This document shows, piece after piece, positions 17,119 through 26,367 of a stretch of 64,000 bases of DNA. The stretch comes from Blautia sp900556555 (GTDB taxonomy: Bacteria > Bacillota > Clostridia > Lachnospirales > Lachnospiraceae): assembly GCA_964250615.1 (NCBI GenBank), contig CAXUGM010000005.1. One strand, 5' to 3'. Position numbers and translations under genes: made by a program. The stretch's first letter is position 1; each line of letters begins with the position of its first letter. The notes beneath the pieces were generated by a model. That model saw only the letters and a program-made list of their open reading frames with translations. It was not told the DNA's origin and ran no database searches.

Positions 17119-18059
17119 GCATCCTCACCTCCCAGCCTGATTCTCGGGTCTAACATCCGGTAAGAAAGATCCGTGATTAGATTCACACAGACATAGATCA
17201 CAGCCATCCACATGACATAAGCCTGAATCATGGGATAATCCCGCATGTTAATGGCATCTACTGCAAGCTTTCCCACACCATCCCACATAAAAATAGATTC
17301 TACAATCGCAGTTCCTCCAAGAAGGCTTCCGGCAGAAAGTGTAAGCAAGGTCAGTATAGTAACAAGACAGGAACGCAGCACACTTTTCCACAAAGTAACG
17401 GAAAATTTAATCCCTCTTGCCTGTGCACCTATGACATAATCCTTGCTTAATTCATCCAGAACTGCTGCACGGACCTGGCGGAGATATTTCGCTGACATGG
17501 CGATTGCCAGGGTAAAAGCTGGCAAAGCCACGTTTTGTATGGTCACACCATTCGCAATCACAGGAAACCATTTTAGCCTGATCGCCAGAAAATACATTAA
17601 CAGAAGTGCCACAAAAAAGTTTGGCATACTGTTTCCCAGAAAGCTTGCCACACGGATGAGATAATCTGTAAAACGATTCTGTTTCACAGCCGCCAGGATT
17701 CCAAGAGGAATAGAAATCACCACGGTCAGAAGCAGAGATACCCCTGCCAGCAGCAGCGTTGCCGGAAGTTTTGAGACAAAGGCAGGAAACACCTCCTTGC
17801 CGGAAATGTAACTGGTTCCCATATCTCCTCTAAGCAGATTTCCCAGCCATACAAAGTATTGGGTCAGAAACGGCTTATTAAGCCCCAGCTCTGCCCTGGC
17901 TTTTTCCAGAACCTCCTGTGAGACCACCATCCCTGTATTTTCCATTTTTTGCAGCACCGCATCACTGCCTGCCAGACGCATCATGCCAAAAGACAAAAAG
18001 GTAATGACCAGCAGAATAGGAAGGAGCTGCAACAGTCGTTTCGCCACGTATTTTTTCAT
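17115..18059 (-). CDS. ABC transporter permease, NikB/DppB type (importer 2)
   Basis: 314 residues beginning MKKYVAKRLLQLLPILLVIT, with the external LNKPFLTQYFVWLGNLLRGDMGTSY motif of this family and six predicted helices. The docking loop carries RAAVLDELSKDYVIGAQARG-like sequence near residue 205. It starts three bases after the stop of the hydrolase-methyltransferase gene, which makes that enzyme part of the transport operon. Confidence 0.88.
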   Translation of the reverse strand: MKKYVAKRLLQLLPILLVITFLSFGMMRLAGSDAVLQKMENTGMVVSQEVLEKARAELGLNKPFLTQYFVWLGNLLRGDMGTSYISGKEVFPAFVSKLPATLLLAGVSLLLTVVISIPLGILAAVKQNRFTDYLIRVASFLGNSMPNFFVALLLMYFLAIRLKWFPVIANGVTIQNVALPAFTLAIAMSAKYLRQVRAAVLDELSKDYVIGAQARGIKFSVTLWKSVLRSCLVTILTLLTLSAGSLLGGTAIVESIFMWDGVGKLAVDAINMRDYPMIQAYVMWMAVIYVCVNLITDLSYRMLDPRIRLGGEDA

Positions 18060-18062
18060 TTC

Positions 18063-19757
18063 TTACTCTTCCTTTTTTCCACACAGGGTAAAAATAGGCA
18101 CCGGATTATAAAATTCATCTTTTTCAATATAAATCCTTTTTCCTACCCCTAAATCCAGGGACAGTTCCAAAATCCCAAGATTTCCTAATGTTTCAACATC
18201 CCATGCAGGCCGGATGTAGCTGCTTATAGGAAGCTGCTTCTTAATCTCTTCACATTCCTGCATCATATCCATTCCCACTTGATTATGAGTATGATTTTCT
18301 GGAAGATGAGAAGTGTCAGCGAAATTGCTGGAGCCGTAATTCGCATCAAAATTCAAAAGGATTCCGCCCTTTTTCAGCACCCTGCACCACTCTTCATAAG
18401 CATGTCCTGCATCTGGAAGTGTCCAGGTCAGATTTCTGGAAATCACCACATCAAAGGTCTCATCCGGAAAGTCCAGATTTTCTGCATCCATAATCTCAAA
18501 TTTACAGTCTACCCCTTCTTCCTTTGCCAGTTCTCTTGACTTTTCTATCATATCCGGGGTGAGGTCTGTGCCAAGCACCTCGTGCCCCTGTTTTCCCAGC
18601 AAAATGGTAAAAAATCCGGAACCGCATCCCACATCTAAGATTTTCAGCTTCCGCTGCGGCAGATATTTCTGTATTTCCAAAAGCCACCGGTCAGCCATGG
18701 AGCTGTGAAGCTCTGCTCTTCTCTGAGCCTGAAAACTGTCACTTCTTTTGCTCCAGTAGCCTGCAATCCGTTCTTTCCTGCTGTCAGACTCTCTGGATAT
18801 CCTTCCGTATGCGATTACTGAGCCTGATTCCTGTACCTGAAGGCTTCCTGTCTGATACAAAATCACACCGCCATACTCAGCCTTACACACTTCCAGAATC
18901 TTTCCTTCATAATCTTTGATCACACCCAGCATATCTCCCTGCTGGATCATATCACCCGGCTTCTTGCAGGGGTACCAAAGTCCCTGTTCATTGGCTGCCT
19001 GATAACACAGATTTTTGACCTCCAGGGGATAATAATTGCGGTAATCCTTTTCTCCCTGATAAATCCCCAGATGGCAGAGAATATTGCGCACATCCCTTCT
19101 GGTAGAGTGACTTTCCTCCTTGGTCCATCCTCCCATCTGTCCACGCTCCAGGAGAATGCTTGGTATCCCTAAGGATGCCGCATAATTATAACAGCCTCCC
19201 ATGGCTACATTTGACCCTACCATGTAGGGCACATCTGCCTGCTGTGCCATTTCTCTTGACTGTTCCACCACCTCTTTTGCTGCTGCTCCTGCATAATACA
19301 CATAAGGAGTCAGCTGCTCATAACTGTCCCCGCTGTGAAGATCAATATAATAATCTGCAATACTTAACAACTCTTTCTCTATAGCATAGGCCAGTCTTTC
19401 AGACCAGGTTCCTTCCTTGCTCCCCGGAAATACCCGGTTCAGGTTCTTCCCGTCTTCGTGGCTTTCACTTCCGCTTCGCACTTCAAATGCCTTGCGGTTC
19501 ACAACCTTTACAATCACAACCGTACCTGCAATTTTCTGAACCTTCAGCATCTCTGACAATTCCAGGGCAGACTGAATGCCTACATACTCTTCTGCATGAA
19601 TCCCTGCTGTGATGAGAACTGTTTTTCCCGGCTGTTCTCCATGCAGGATGGTTGCCGGAAGTTGAAATTCTCCTCCTCCAATCCTCAAAAATCCACTTTT
19701 TTTCTTTCCTGGTTCTACGGTAAAGTTCCCCAGGCAAAATTCTCTATTGTCTTTCAT
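18063..19757 (-). CDS. Fusion of AstE/aspartoacylase-type zinc hydrolase and SAM-dependent methyltransferase
   Basis: 564 residues, two enzymes in one chain. Residues about 1-320 form a succinylglutamate desuccinylase/aspartoacylase (M14-like) domain: zinc ligands His54 and Glu57 (GIHAEE) and His141 (DLHSGD), the arginine motif GKNLNRVF near 103-110, and catalytic Glu204 in LLERGQ, followed by the beta-rich tail usual in this family. Residues about 340-564 form a class I methyltransferase with motif I LDVGCGSGFF at 374-383, acidic Asp398 in GTDLT, and RNLTWTLPD near 437. All key residues are present, so both halves are probably active. It leads the importer 2 operon. Removal of an N-acyl group and methylation of an imported or made chelator is a reasonable guess; the actual substrate is unknown. 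Confidence 0.85.
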   Translation of the reverse strand: MKDNREFCLGNFTVEPGKKKSGFLRIGGGEFQLPATILHGEQPGKTVLITAGIHAEEYVGIQSALELSEMLKVQKIAGTVVIVKVVNRKAFEVRSGSESHEDGKNLNRVFPGSKEGTWSERLAYAIEKELLSIADYYIDLHSGDSYEQLTPYVYYAGAAAKEVVEQSREMAQQADVPYMVGSNVAMGGCYNYAASLGIPSILLERGQMGGWTKEESHSTRRDVRNILCHLGIYQGEKDYRNYYPLEVKNLCYQAANEQGLWYPCKKPGDMIQQGDMLGVIKDYEGKILEVCKAEYGGVILYQTGSLQVQESGSVIAYGRISRESDSRKERIAGYWSKRSDSFQAQRRAELHSSMADRWLLEIQKYLPQRKLKILDVGCGSGFFTILLGKQGHEVLGTDLTPDMIEKSRELAKEEGVDCKFEIMDAENLDFPDETFDVVISRNLTWTLPDAGHAYEEWCRVLKKGGILLNFDANYGSSNFADTSHLPENHTHNQVGMDMMQECEEIKKQLPISSYIRPAWDVETLGNLGILELSLDLGVGKRIYIEKDEFYNPVPIFTLCGKKEE

Positions 19758-19943
19758 GTATTTAAACGTTCCTTTTCTATAACCTCCGGTAAAAAAGCAG
19801 ACTTCCCCACTATTTTACCCTACCGCAGTAAGTTTAGCAGAGTTTTTCAAAGCCCACAAGCCCTGTAGGGGGATATATCTTGACAAAATCAGACCATTTC
19901 CAGGAAAATTTCATGGTTTTTTACACAAAATTTTCTTTTTGTC

Positions 19944-19972
19944 TTGCATAGCCGGGAATTTCAACGTATTAT
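19944..19972 (+). promoter_or_regulatory. Sigma-A promoter of the CofE-like gene
   Basis: TTGCAT, a 17-base spacer and TATTAT, about 58 bases before the ATG at 20030. It lies in the 270-base region shared with the divergent hydrolase-methyltransferase/importer operon, whose own promoter I could not fix. Confidence 0.6.
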
Positions 19973-20029
19973 ATAAGAGGCGGAGTGTTCCGTTCTAAAT
20001 CTGATTGAAATCAATGGAGGGCACATAAA

Positions 20030-21238
20030 ATGGAATCTGTAAATCGTATGGTTGGAACCGTATCCAGAGGTGTGCGGGCACCGATTATCCGTGAAGGAGA
20101 TAATCTGGCTGAAATCGTAGTAGACTGTGTATTAAAAGCAGCAGAAAGTGAAAAATTCGAAATTCGTGATAAAGATGTCATTGCCGTAACAGAGGCTGTT
20201 GTGGCAAGAGCACAGGGAAATTATGCAAGCGTAGATGCTATTGCAGCAGATGTAAAAGAAAAATTCGGAGATGACACCGTAGGTGTTCTCTTCCCAATTT
20301 TAAGCCGTAACCGTTTCTCTATCTGTCTCAAAGGAATTGCAAAAGGATGTAAGAAAATTGTCCTGATGTTAAGCTATCCTTCTGACGAAGTAGGAAATCA
20401 TCTGATTGATTTAGATATCATGGATGAAAAGGGTGTAAACCCATGGTCTGATGTTCTCACTGAAGAGAAATACAGAGAGCTGTTCGGTTACGAAAAACAC
20501 GTATTTACTGGTGTAGATTATGTGGAATATTACAAACAACTGATTCAGGAAGCTGGTGCAGAGGTAGAAATCATCTTTGCAAACAATCCAAAAGCAATCC
20601 TGTCCTATACAAAGAGTGTACTTACCTGTGACATCCACACCCGTCAGAGAACCAAACGTATCTTATCTGCCAACGGAGCAGAAAAAGTATATGCTCTTGA
20701 CGATATTATGAATCACAGCATTAACGGAAGCGGATATAATGATGCTTACGGACTTCTGGGTTCAAACAAAGCTACAGAGGATACTGTAAAACTCTTCCCA
20801 ATCAAATGTGATGAAGTAGTTTCTGCAATCCACACTGCTATGGTTGAAAAAACCGGAAAAAATGTAGAAGTTATGATCTACGGTGACGGTGCATTCAAAG
20901 ACCCAGTAGGAAAAATCTGGGAACTTGCTGACCCGGTTGTTTCTCCTGCATACACCAAGGGTCTTGAGGGAACTCCAAACGAAGTGAAATTAAAATACCT
21001 TGCTGACAATGATTTTGCAGATCTTTCCGGTGAAGAACTGAAAGAAGCAATCAAAGAATATATTACAGAAAAAGACGAAAAAGCTGCAAGCTTAAAGGGA
21101 ACCATGGTTACACAGGGTACCACACCAAGACGTCTTACAGACCTTCTGGGTTCTTTGGCTGACCTGACTTCCGGATCCGGAGATAAAGGTACTCCTATCA
21201 TTTATATCCAGGGATATTTTGATAACTACGCAAAATAA
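20030..21238 (+). CDS. CofE-like (coenzyme F420-0:L-glutamate ligase superfamily) protein
   Basis: 402 residues. The N-terminal part matches the CofE fold: VRAPIIREGDNLAEIV near residue 15, then DKDVIAVTEAVVARAQGNY near 43-61, where F420 ligases bind GTP and metal. True CofE adds gamma-linked glutamates to coenzyme F420; this protein is about 150 residues longer than archaeal CofE, with a C-terminal extension. Lachnospiraceae are not known to make F420, and no cofC, cofD or fbi genes are in the window, so another amino-acid ligase reaction is more likely. It is a single gene with its own promoter, ribosome site GGAGGGCACATAAA and terminator. The family is clear; the substrate is unknown. Confidence 0.75.
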   Translation: MESVNRMVGTVSRGVRAPIIREGDNLAEIVVDCVLKAAESEKFEIRDKDVIAVTEAVVARAQGNYASVDAIAADVKEKFGDDTVGVLFPILSRNRFSICLKGIAKGCKKIVLMLSYPSDEVGNHLIDLDIMDEKGVNPWSDVLTEEKYRELFGYEKHVFTGVDYVEYYKQLIQEAGAEVEIIFANNPKAILSYTKSVLTCDIHTRQRTKRILSANGAEKVYALDDIMNHSINGSGYNDAYGLLGSNKATEDTVKLFPIKCDEVVSAIHTAMVEKTGKNVEVMIYGDGAFKDPVGKIWELADPVVSPAYTKGLEGTPNEVKLKYLADNDFADLSGEELKEAIKEYITEKDEKAASLKGTMVTQGTTPRRLTDLLGSLADLTSGSGDKGTPIIYIQGYFDNYAK

Positions 21239-21248
21239 TCACCATCAC

Positions 21249-21296
21249 AAAAAATGCTGTATGAATCTTTGTTAAGGATTCATACAGCATTTTTAA
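21249..21296. terminator. Bidirectional terminator between the CofE-like gene and purA
   Basis: A perfect 14-bp stem (21254-21267 with 21277-21290) flanked by an A-run on the left and a T-run on the right, between two convergent genes. It can end transcription in both directions. Confidence 0.9.
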
Positions 21297-21312
21297 TATT
21301 TTCAGCTTTTCT

Positions 21313-22590
21313 TTATCTGTAAATAATGTCCTCTCTTCCAGGACCGTTTGATACCATGGTGATCGGAAATCCCAGTTTTTCTTCTACAAACTCAATATAC
21401 CTGCGGCAATTTTCCGGCAAATCTTCGTATTTACGGATACCTCTGATATCACTCTTCCATCCCGGTAATACCTCAAAGACTGGTCTTGCTTTTTCCAGTA
21501 AAGAAGTAGTCGGAAATTCTGTGGTGATCTCCCCGTCAATCTCATATGCCACACAAACAGGGATTTCATCCAAATAACCAAGGACATCCAATACCGTAAA
21601 TACCACATCTGTAGTGCCCTGGATACGGCAGCCATACTTAGAAGCCACACAGTCAAACCATCCCATACGTCTTGGACGTCCTGTTGTGGCACCATACTCT
21701 CCGCCGTCACCGCCTCTGCGTCTTAATTCATCTGCCTCTTCTCCGAAAATTTCAGATACAAAAGCACCTGCTCCCACGGCACTGGAATAAGCCTTACATA
21801 CAGTAATAATCTTTTTAATCTCATAAGGAGGAATTCCTGCTCCCACGGCACCATAGGCAGCCAGTGTGGAAGACGAAGTCACCATAGGATAAATTCCGTG
21901 ATCCGGGTCTTTTAAGGAACCAAGCTGTCCTTCCAAAAGGATTTCTTTTCCTTCTTTCAATGCATTCCACAACAGAGTAGAAACATCACATACATAAGGT
22001 GCTATGATTTCCCTGTACTGTTTCAGCTCTTTCACGATATCTTCTGCCTTTAATAATGGTTTGTGGTATAAATGTTCCAGCAGAATATTCTTCTTTTCAC
22101 AGATATTTTCTGCTTTTTCACGCAGTGCTTCTTCCTCCTGGAAAAGCTCACTTACCTGAAAACCTATTTTTGCAAATTTATCAGAATAAAATGGTGCAAT
22201 TCCTGATTTTGTAGAGCCGAAAGATTTTCCTGCCAGACGTTCTTCTTCGTACTCATCAAATTTAATATGGTAAGACATTACAATCTGTGCCCGGTCGGAT
22301 ACTTTGATATCCGGCATAGGAACACCTTTTTCCACAATGGACTGAATCTCATTCATCAAAACCGGAATGTTCAATGCCACACCATTACCGATGATGCTGG
22401 TAGTATTCTCATTAAATACACCTGAAGGAAGGGAATGGAGTGCAAATTTACCGTATTTGTTTACGATTGTATGTCCTGCATTTGCACCACCCTGGAAACG
22501 TACTACAATATCTGCTTCCTGAGCCAGCATATCTGTAATCTTGCCTTTTCCTTCATCTCCCCAGTTTGCTCCTACAACTGCTTTTACCAT
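21313..22590 (-). CDS. purA: Adenylosuccinate synthase
   Basis: 425 residues, normal length. It joins IMP and aspartate using GTP, the first step from IMP to AMP. Seen are the GTP-binding GANWGDEGKGK near residue 7 with its catalytic Asp, the base/IMP contact FQGGANAGHT, the Arg/Thr loop RRMGWFDCVASKYG and the guanine-contact region near the C-terminus. The ATG has AGGAGGAATAAAAG ahead. It stands alone between the NhaC antiporter gene and the terminator shared with the CofE-like gene. Confidence 0.96.
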   Translation of the reverse strand: MVKAVVGANWGDEGKGKITDMLAQEADIVVRFQGGANAGHTIVNKYGKFALHSLPSGVFNENTTSIIGNGVALNIPVLMNEIQSIVEKGVPMPDIKVSDRAQIVMSYHIKFDEYEEERLAGKSFGSTKSGIAPFYSDKFAKIGFQVSELFQEEEALREKAENICEKKNILLEHLYHKPLLKAEDIVKELKQYREIIAPYVCDVSTLLWNALKEGKEILLEGQLGSLKDPDHGIYPMVTSSSTLAAYGAVGAGIPPYEIKKIITVCKAYSSAVGAGAFVSEIFGEEADELRRRGGDGGEYGATTGRPRRMGWFDCVASKYGCRIQGTTDVVFTVLDVLGYLDEIPVCVAYEIDGEITTEFPTTSLLEKARPVFEVLPGWKSDIRGIRKYEDLPENCRRYIEFVEEKLGFPITMVSNGPGREDIIYR

Positions 22591-22691
22591 CTTTTATTCC
22601 TCCTGTATTCCTACACTGGTTTTCTTTGACTAAAGTATAATACTACAATTCAATACAGAAATAAAGAATTTTTTTCAAGAAATTTTTCCCA

Positions 22692-23975
22692 CTATGCCTG
22701 TCTTCTTCTGAACAGAATAAACAGCACTGCACTTACCCCCATAAGCATCGGATAAAACAGATACGGCATAATCTGTACCGGTGACAGTGCGGAAAGACTT
22801 GCTGCTGTGAGAAGCTGGGCACCGTAAGGAATCATTCCCTGTCCCACAGATGCAAAAATATCAAGAAGAGATGCACTTCTCTTTGCAGAAACGCCAAACT
22901 CATCACTGATTTCTTTTGCGATCGGACCAGCCATAACAATGGCTACTGTATTGTTGGCAGTACAGCAGTCTACTAAAAGAGCCAGTACAGAGATACCAAA
23001 TTCCCCGCCTTTTGGACCGTTGATATTCTTTTTAATCAGTTTAAGAATAAACTCAATACCGCCGTATTCCTTTACAAGAGCCACGATTGCAGCCACAATA
23101 ATGGAAATAACGGTAATATCATACATACTGGTAACTCCTGCACCCATCTTCTGGAATAACTCACCAATAGCAAAAGCTCCTGTTCCAACACCTACAATTG
23201 CTGCCAGCACCGTTCCTGCAATGAGGATCACAAATACATTAATACCAATCAGTGCACCGATCAGAACAACCAGATACGGTATCACCTTGATGATATCATA
23301 TTCCAGATTTCCCTGGATATCTCCTGCATTTCCTCTTGCCATGAAGAAAAACAGAACCGCAGTAATAATCGCTGCTGGAAGAACGATCAAAAAGTTCTCT
23401 TTAAACTTGTCTTTCATCTCACAGCCCTGGGTTCTTACGGCTGCGATAGTTGTATCAGAAATCATGGACAAGTTATCTCCAAACATGGCACCACAAACAA
23501 CCGCACCTACACAGATTGGCATGGCAATCCCTGTTTTCTCTGCAATTCCCACACCAATCGGTGTCATGGCAGTAATAGTTCCAACCGATGTTCCCATAGA
23601 AACAGAAATAAAGCATCCGATAATAAAAAGTCCTACTACAGCAATGGAAGACGGCATAATAGAAAGTCCAAGATTAACGGTACTCTCTACCCCGCCTGCT
23701 GCCTGAATGGTTCCGGAAAATGCACCTGCTGCCAGAAAGATCAGGCACATGGTCACAATATTCTCTTCCCCGATTCCTTTTGATACGATTGTCAGCTTGT
23801 CTGCAAAGCGGAGCCGCTTATTCTGTAAAAAGGCTACGATCAATGCAATGAGAAAGCCTACAATCGCAGGCATGGTATAAAAGTCATGGAACAAGACTCC
23901 CGCACCGATAAAAATCACTAAAAACACTCCAATAGGAAGCAGTGCTATGGCTCTTCCTTTTTTCTCCTGGTTCAT
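22692..23975 (-). CDS. NhaC-family Na+/H+ antiporter
   Basis: About 427 residues with around eleven hydrophobic segments. Family features are MGTSVGTITAMTPIGVGIAEKTG near residue 150, GAMFGDNLSMISDTTIAA, and CTANNTVAIVMAGPIAKEI near the C-terminus. NhaC proteins exchange sodium for protons; some relatives move malate/lactate or amino acids instead, and the closest function cannot be told from sequence. The chosen ATG has AAAGGAG; an earlier in-frame ATG gives an implausible N-terminus. It follows purB after a terminator and precedes purA. Confidence 0.82.
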   Translation of the reverse strand: MNQEKKGRAIALLPIGVFLVIFIGAGVLFHDFYTMPAIVGFLIALIVAFLQNKRLRFADKLTIVSKGIGEENIVTMCLIFLAAGAFSGTIQAAGGVESTVNLGLSIMPSSIAVVGLFIIGCFISVSMGTSVGTITAMTPIGVGIAEKTGIAMPICVGAVVCGAMFGDNLSMISDTTIAAVRTQGCEMKDKFKENFLIVLPAAIITAVLFFFMARGNAGDIQGNLEYDIIKVIPYLVVLIGALIGINVFVILIAGTVLAAIVGVGTGAFAIGELFQKMGAGVTSMYDITVISIIVAAIVALVKEYGGIEFILKLIKKNINGPKGGEFGISVLALLVDCCTANNTVAIVMAGPIAKEISDEFGVSAKRSASLLDIFASVGQGMIPYGAQLLTAASLSALSPVQIMPYLFYPMLMGVSAVLFILFRRRQA

Positions 23976-24015
23976 ACAAAACCTCTCCTTTTCTCTTCTT
24001 TCTCTGCCTGAATAC

Positions 24016-24040
24016 AACAAAAGGGCGGCATTCTCCGCCC
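24016..24040 (-). terminator. Terminator after purB
   Basis: GGGCGG stem, 6-base loop and CCGCCC (24023-24040), followed on the minus strand by TTTTGTTG. It separates purB from the NhaC gene. Confidence 0.75.
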
Positions 24041-24069
24041 TGATAAGATGTGCCAGGCTGTACATCTGT

Positions 24070-25503
24070 TTATACGTTAATTTCTGCTGTCATACCCAGC
24101 AACTCTCTGTTTGCTTCCAGCACTGGATTTACCACATTTTTCAGGAAGTTTTCAACCTGAATGGCTGCTCTTCCTGTGTATTTTGCAGGATCCATGGTTT
24201 TCTGCAGTTCTTCCAATGTCATATTAAAGGCCGGATCTGCTGCAATCAGCTCCAGAAGATTATTTTCTTTTCCTTCTTCCTTCACATTTCTTCCTGCCTC
24301 CATGGACAGCTCACGGATTCTTTCATGCAGCTCCTGACGGTCTCCGCCTGCCTTTACTGCATCCATCATGATATTTTCTGTTGCCATAAACGGAAGTTCA
24401 CTTCTTAGGCGTTTCTCAATCACCTTTGGATACACAACTAATCCGTCAACCACATTTAAGCACAGATCCAGGATACCGTCTACTGCCAGGAATCCCTCCG
24501 GTATGGACAGACGCTTATTTGCAGAATCATCCAGTGTTCTCTCAAACCACTGTGTGGCAGAAGTAATGGCCGGATTTAAAGCATCTACCATTACAAATCT
24601 GGACAAGGAAGCAATTCTCTCACTTCTCATAGGATTCCTCTTATAAGCCATAGCAGAAGATCCAATCTGATTCTTTTCAAATGGTTCTTCCACTTCTTTT
24701 AAATGCTGCAGAAGGCGGATATCATTGGAGAACTTGTGGGCACTTGCAGCAATTCCTGCCAATACATTCATCACTCTTGTATCTACTTTTCTGGAATAGG
24801 TCTGCCCTGATACAGGATAGCACTCCTGAAATCCCATTTTCTTCGCAATCATAGGGTCAATCTTATCAATAGTCTCCTGATCTCCGTCAAACAGTTCTAA
24901 AAAGCTTGCCTGTGTACCAGTAGTACCCTTAGAGCCCAATAATTTCATGGTACTGAGTACATACTCCAGATCCTCTAAATCCAGCATAAATTCCTGCATC
25001 CACAGGGTTGCTCTCTTTCCTACAGTCGTAGGCTGGGCCGGCTGGAAATGAGTAAATGCAAGGGTAGGCTGGGCTTTATGCTCATCTGCAAATTTTGCCA
25101 GTTCTGCAAGAACATTTACCAGCTTTTTACGGACCAGCTTCAAGGCTTCCGTCATCACAATAATATCGGTATTATCACCCACATAACAGCTTGTAGCACC
25201 CAGATGGATGATTCCCTTTGCTTTTGGGCACTGTACACCATAGGCATAAACATGAGACATCACATCATGACGTACCTTTTTTTCTCTCTCTCTGGCTACA
25301 TCATAATTAATGTTGTCCGCATTTGCTTTCAGTTCATCAATCTGTTCCTGGGTAATATTCAGTCCCAGCTCCTTCTCTGTCTCTGCAAGGGCAATCCACA
25401 GTTTTCTCCAGGTACGGAATTTCATATCAGGAGAAAAGATATACTGCATTTCCCTGCTTGCATATCGTTCAGATAAAGGGCTTACATATCTGTCTGTACT
25501 CAT
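24070..25503 (-). CDS. purB: Adenylosuccinate lyase
   Basis: 477 residues, the longer form common in clostridia. It splits SAICAR to AICAR and adenylosuccinate to AMP, each releasing fumarate. Seen are the fumarase-superfamily signature GSSAMAYKRNPMRSER near residue 280 and the catalytic-His region HLGATSCYVGDNTD near 100, plus FTHFQPAQPTTVGKR. RBS GAGAGG precedes the ATG; a good promoter lies just upstream. Confidence 0.96.
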   Translation of the reverse strand: MSTDRYVSPLSERYASREMQYIFSPDMKFRTWRKLWIALAETEKELGLNITQEQIDELKANADNINYDVAREREKKVRHDVMSHVYAYGVQCPKAKGIIHLGATSCYVGDNTDIIVMTEALKLVRKKLVNVLAELAKFADEHKAQPTLAFTHFQPAQPTTVGKRATLWMQEFMLDLEDLEYVLSTMKLLGSKGTTGTQASFLELFDGDQETIDKIDPMIAKKMGFQECYPVSGQTYSRKVDTRVMNVLAGIAASAHKFSNDIRLLQHLKEVEEPFEKNQIGSSAMAYKRNPMRSERIASLSRFVMVDALNPAITSATQWFERTLDDSANKRLSIPEGFLAVDGILDLCLNVVDGLVVYPKVIEKRLRSELPFMATENIMMDAVKAGGDRQELHERIRELSMEAGRNVKEEGKENNLLELIAADPAFNMTLEELQKTMDPAKYTGRAAIQVENFLKNVVNPVLEANRELLGMTAEINV

Positions 25504-25547
25504 CTTATTTACCTCTCTATTCTATTGACTCGGTATAACACATCTGG

Positions 25548-25576
25548 ATTATATACCATCATTTATGAAAAAACAA
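25548..25576 (-). promoter_or_regulatory. Sigma-A promoter of purB
   Basis: On the minus strand TTGTTT, 17 bases, TATAAT, about 45 bases before the purB ATG and just after the stop of the TPR gene. Confidence 0.75.
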
Positions 25577-25577
25577 G

Positions 25578-26354
25578 CTAAAATCCCGTGCTTCTATGGT
25601 AATCCCGGATAAACCGGTTCAAAATCTGCTCAGCCTGTTCACCGGAAACAGGCTGAACATTCTTTCCTGCTTCCAGGAGCATATCTGTCAGTTCTTGCTC
25701 CTGCCTGTCCTCAATCCCCATTTCCATGCACACTGCTGGAAATGCTTCCGGATTCTCCAGATAGGAAGCCAGAAGGTAATGCTGCAGCACCTGTTTCGTA
25801 TGCAGAAGCTGATAGGCCCTTTTGAAACATTCTGCTGCATCTGTAAATTGGAACAAATGCAGATACGCACATCCCATGTTATGATAAATCCCTCCGCCGA
25901 ACTGCTCTCCAAGTCCTTCTTTATCTTCTTTTTGCAGGGCATTTTCGTAGATACGGATAGCATTGACATACATCTTATTTTCTGCCAGATAATCCCCTTT
26001 TTTCTTTTCCCTTAATACAGCCGGCTGAAGTTCCAGAAGATTTAACTGTTCATTTAACTTCTTAAATTCATTGTGAGTAAGATAATTGATTTCTTTAAAC
26101 ACGGTTAAAATAAATTCTGAAGTACCTGCACCATCTTCTAATATTTTATATAGACGTTTGTAAAGCTTTTCCAGTCCCAGCTCTTTTCTGAGCCAGTCAC
26201 ATAAATGCTCATTTAAGATGGTTTCATCCAGCAAATAAATATTATGGTAAAAGTAATAGCAGAGCTCTTCCATGCTATAAATATTGGTACTGATATTTTC
26301 AATATAATAAGGCATATCTGCCCTTTTTAACTGGCATAAAATATAGCCGCTCAT
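25578..26354 (-). CDS. TPR-type helical repeat protein, third gene of an uncharacterised trio
   Basis: 258 residues, cytoplasmic, no signal peptide. I recognise no catalytic domain. The middle (about 150-215) has tetratricopeptide-like helices: YLAENKMYVNAIRIYENALQ and MGCAYLHLFQFTDAAECFKR, a scaffold fold used for protein contacts. The N-terminus MSGYILCQLKRADMPYYIEN and a conserved-looking YSMEELCYYFYHN stretch are family features I recall from Lachnospiraceae hypothetical proteins. The start is the ATG with AAGGAGG seven bases ahead; a longer frame upstream overlaps the Hsp70-like gene. It begins 13 bases after that gene and surely shares its mRNA. Confidence 0.7.
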   Translation of the reverse strand: MSGYILCQLKRADMPYYIENISTNIYSMEELCYYFYHNIYLLDETILNEHLCDWLRKELGLEKLYKRLYKILEDGAGTSEFILTVFKEINYLTHNEFKKLNEQLNLLELQPAVLREKKKGDYLAENKMYVNAIRIYENALQKEDKEGLGEQFGGGIYHNMGCAYLHLFQFTDAAECFKRAYQLLHTKQVLQHYLLASYLENPEAFPAVCMEMGIEDRQEQELTDMLLEAGKNVQPVSGEQAEQILNRFIRDYHRSTGF

Positions 26355-26367
26355 TTTTATGACCTCC

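Noticed and set aside
20030..21238. Evidence for coenzyme F420 metabolism
   Set aside because: Only a CofE-like fold and FrhB-like domains occur; neither proves F420, and FrhB-like domains are common in F420-free Fe-S proteins.
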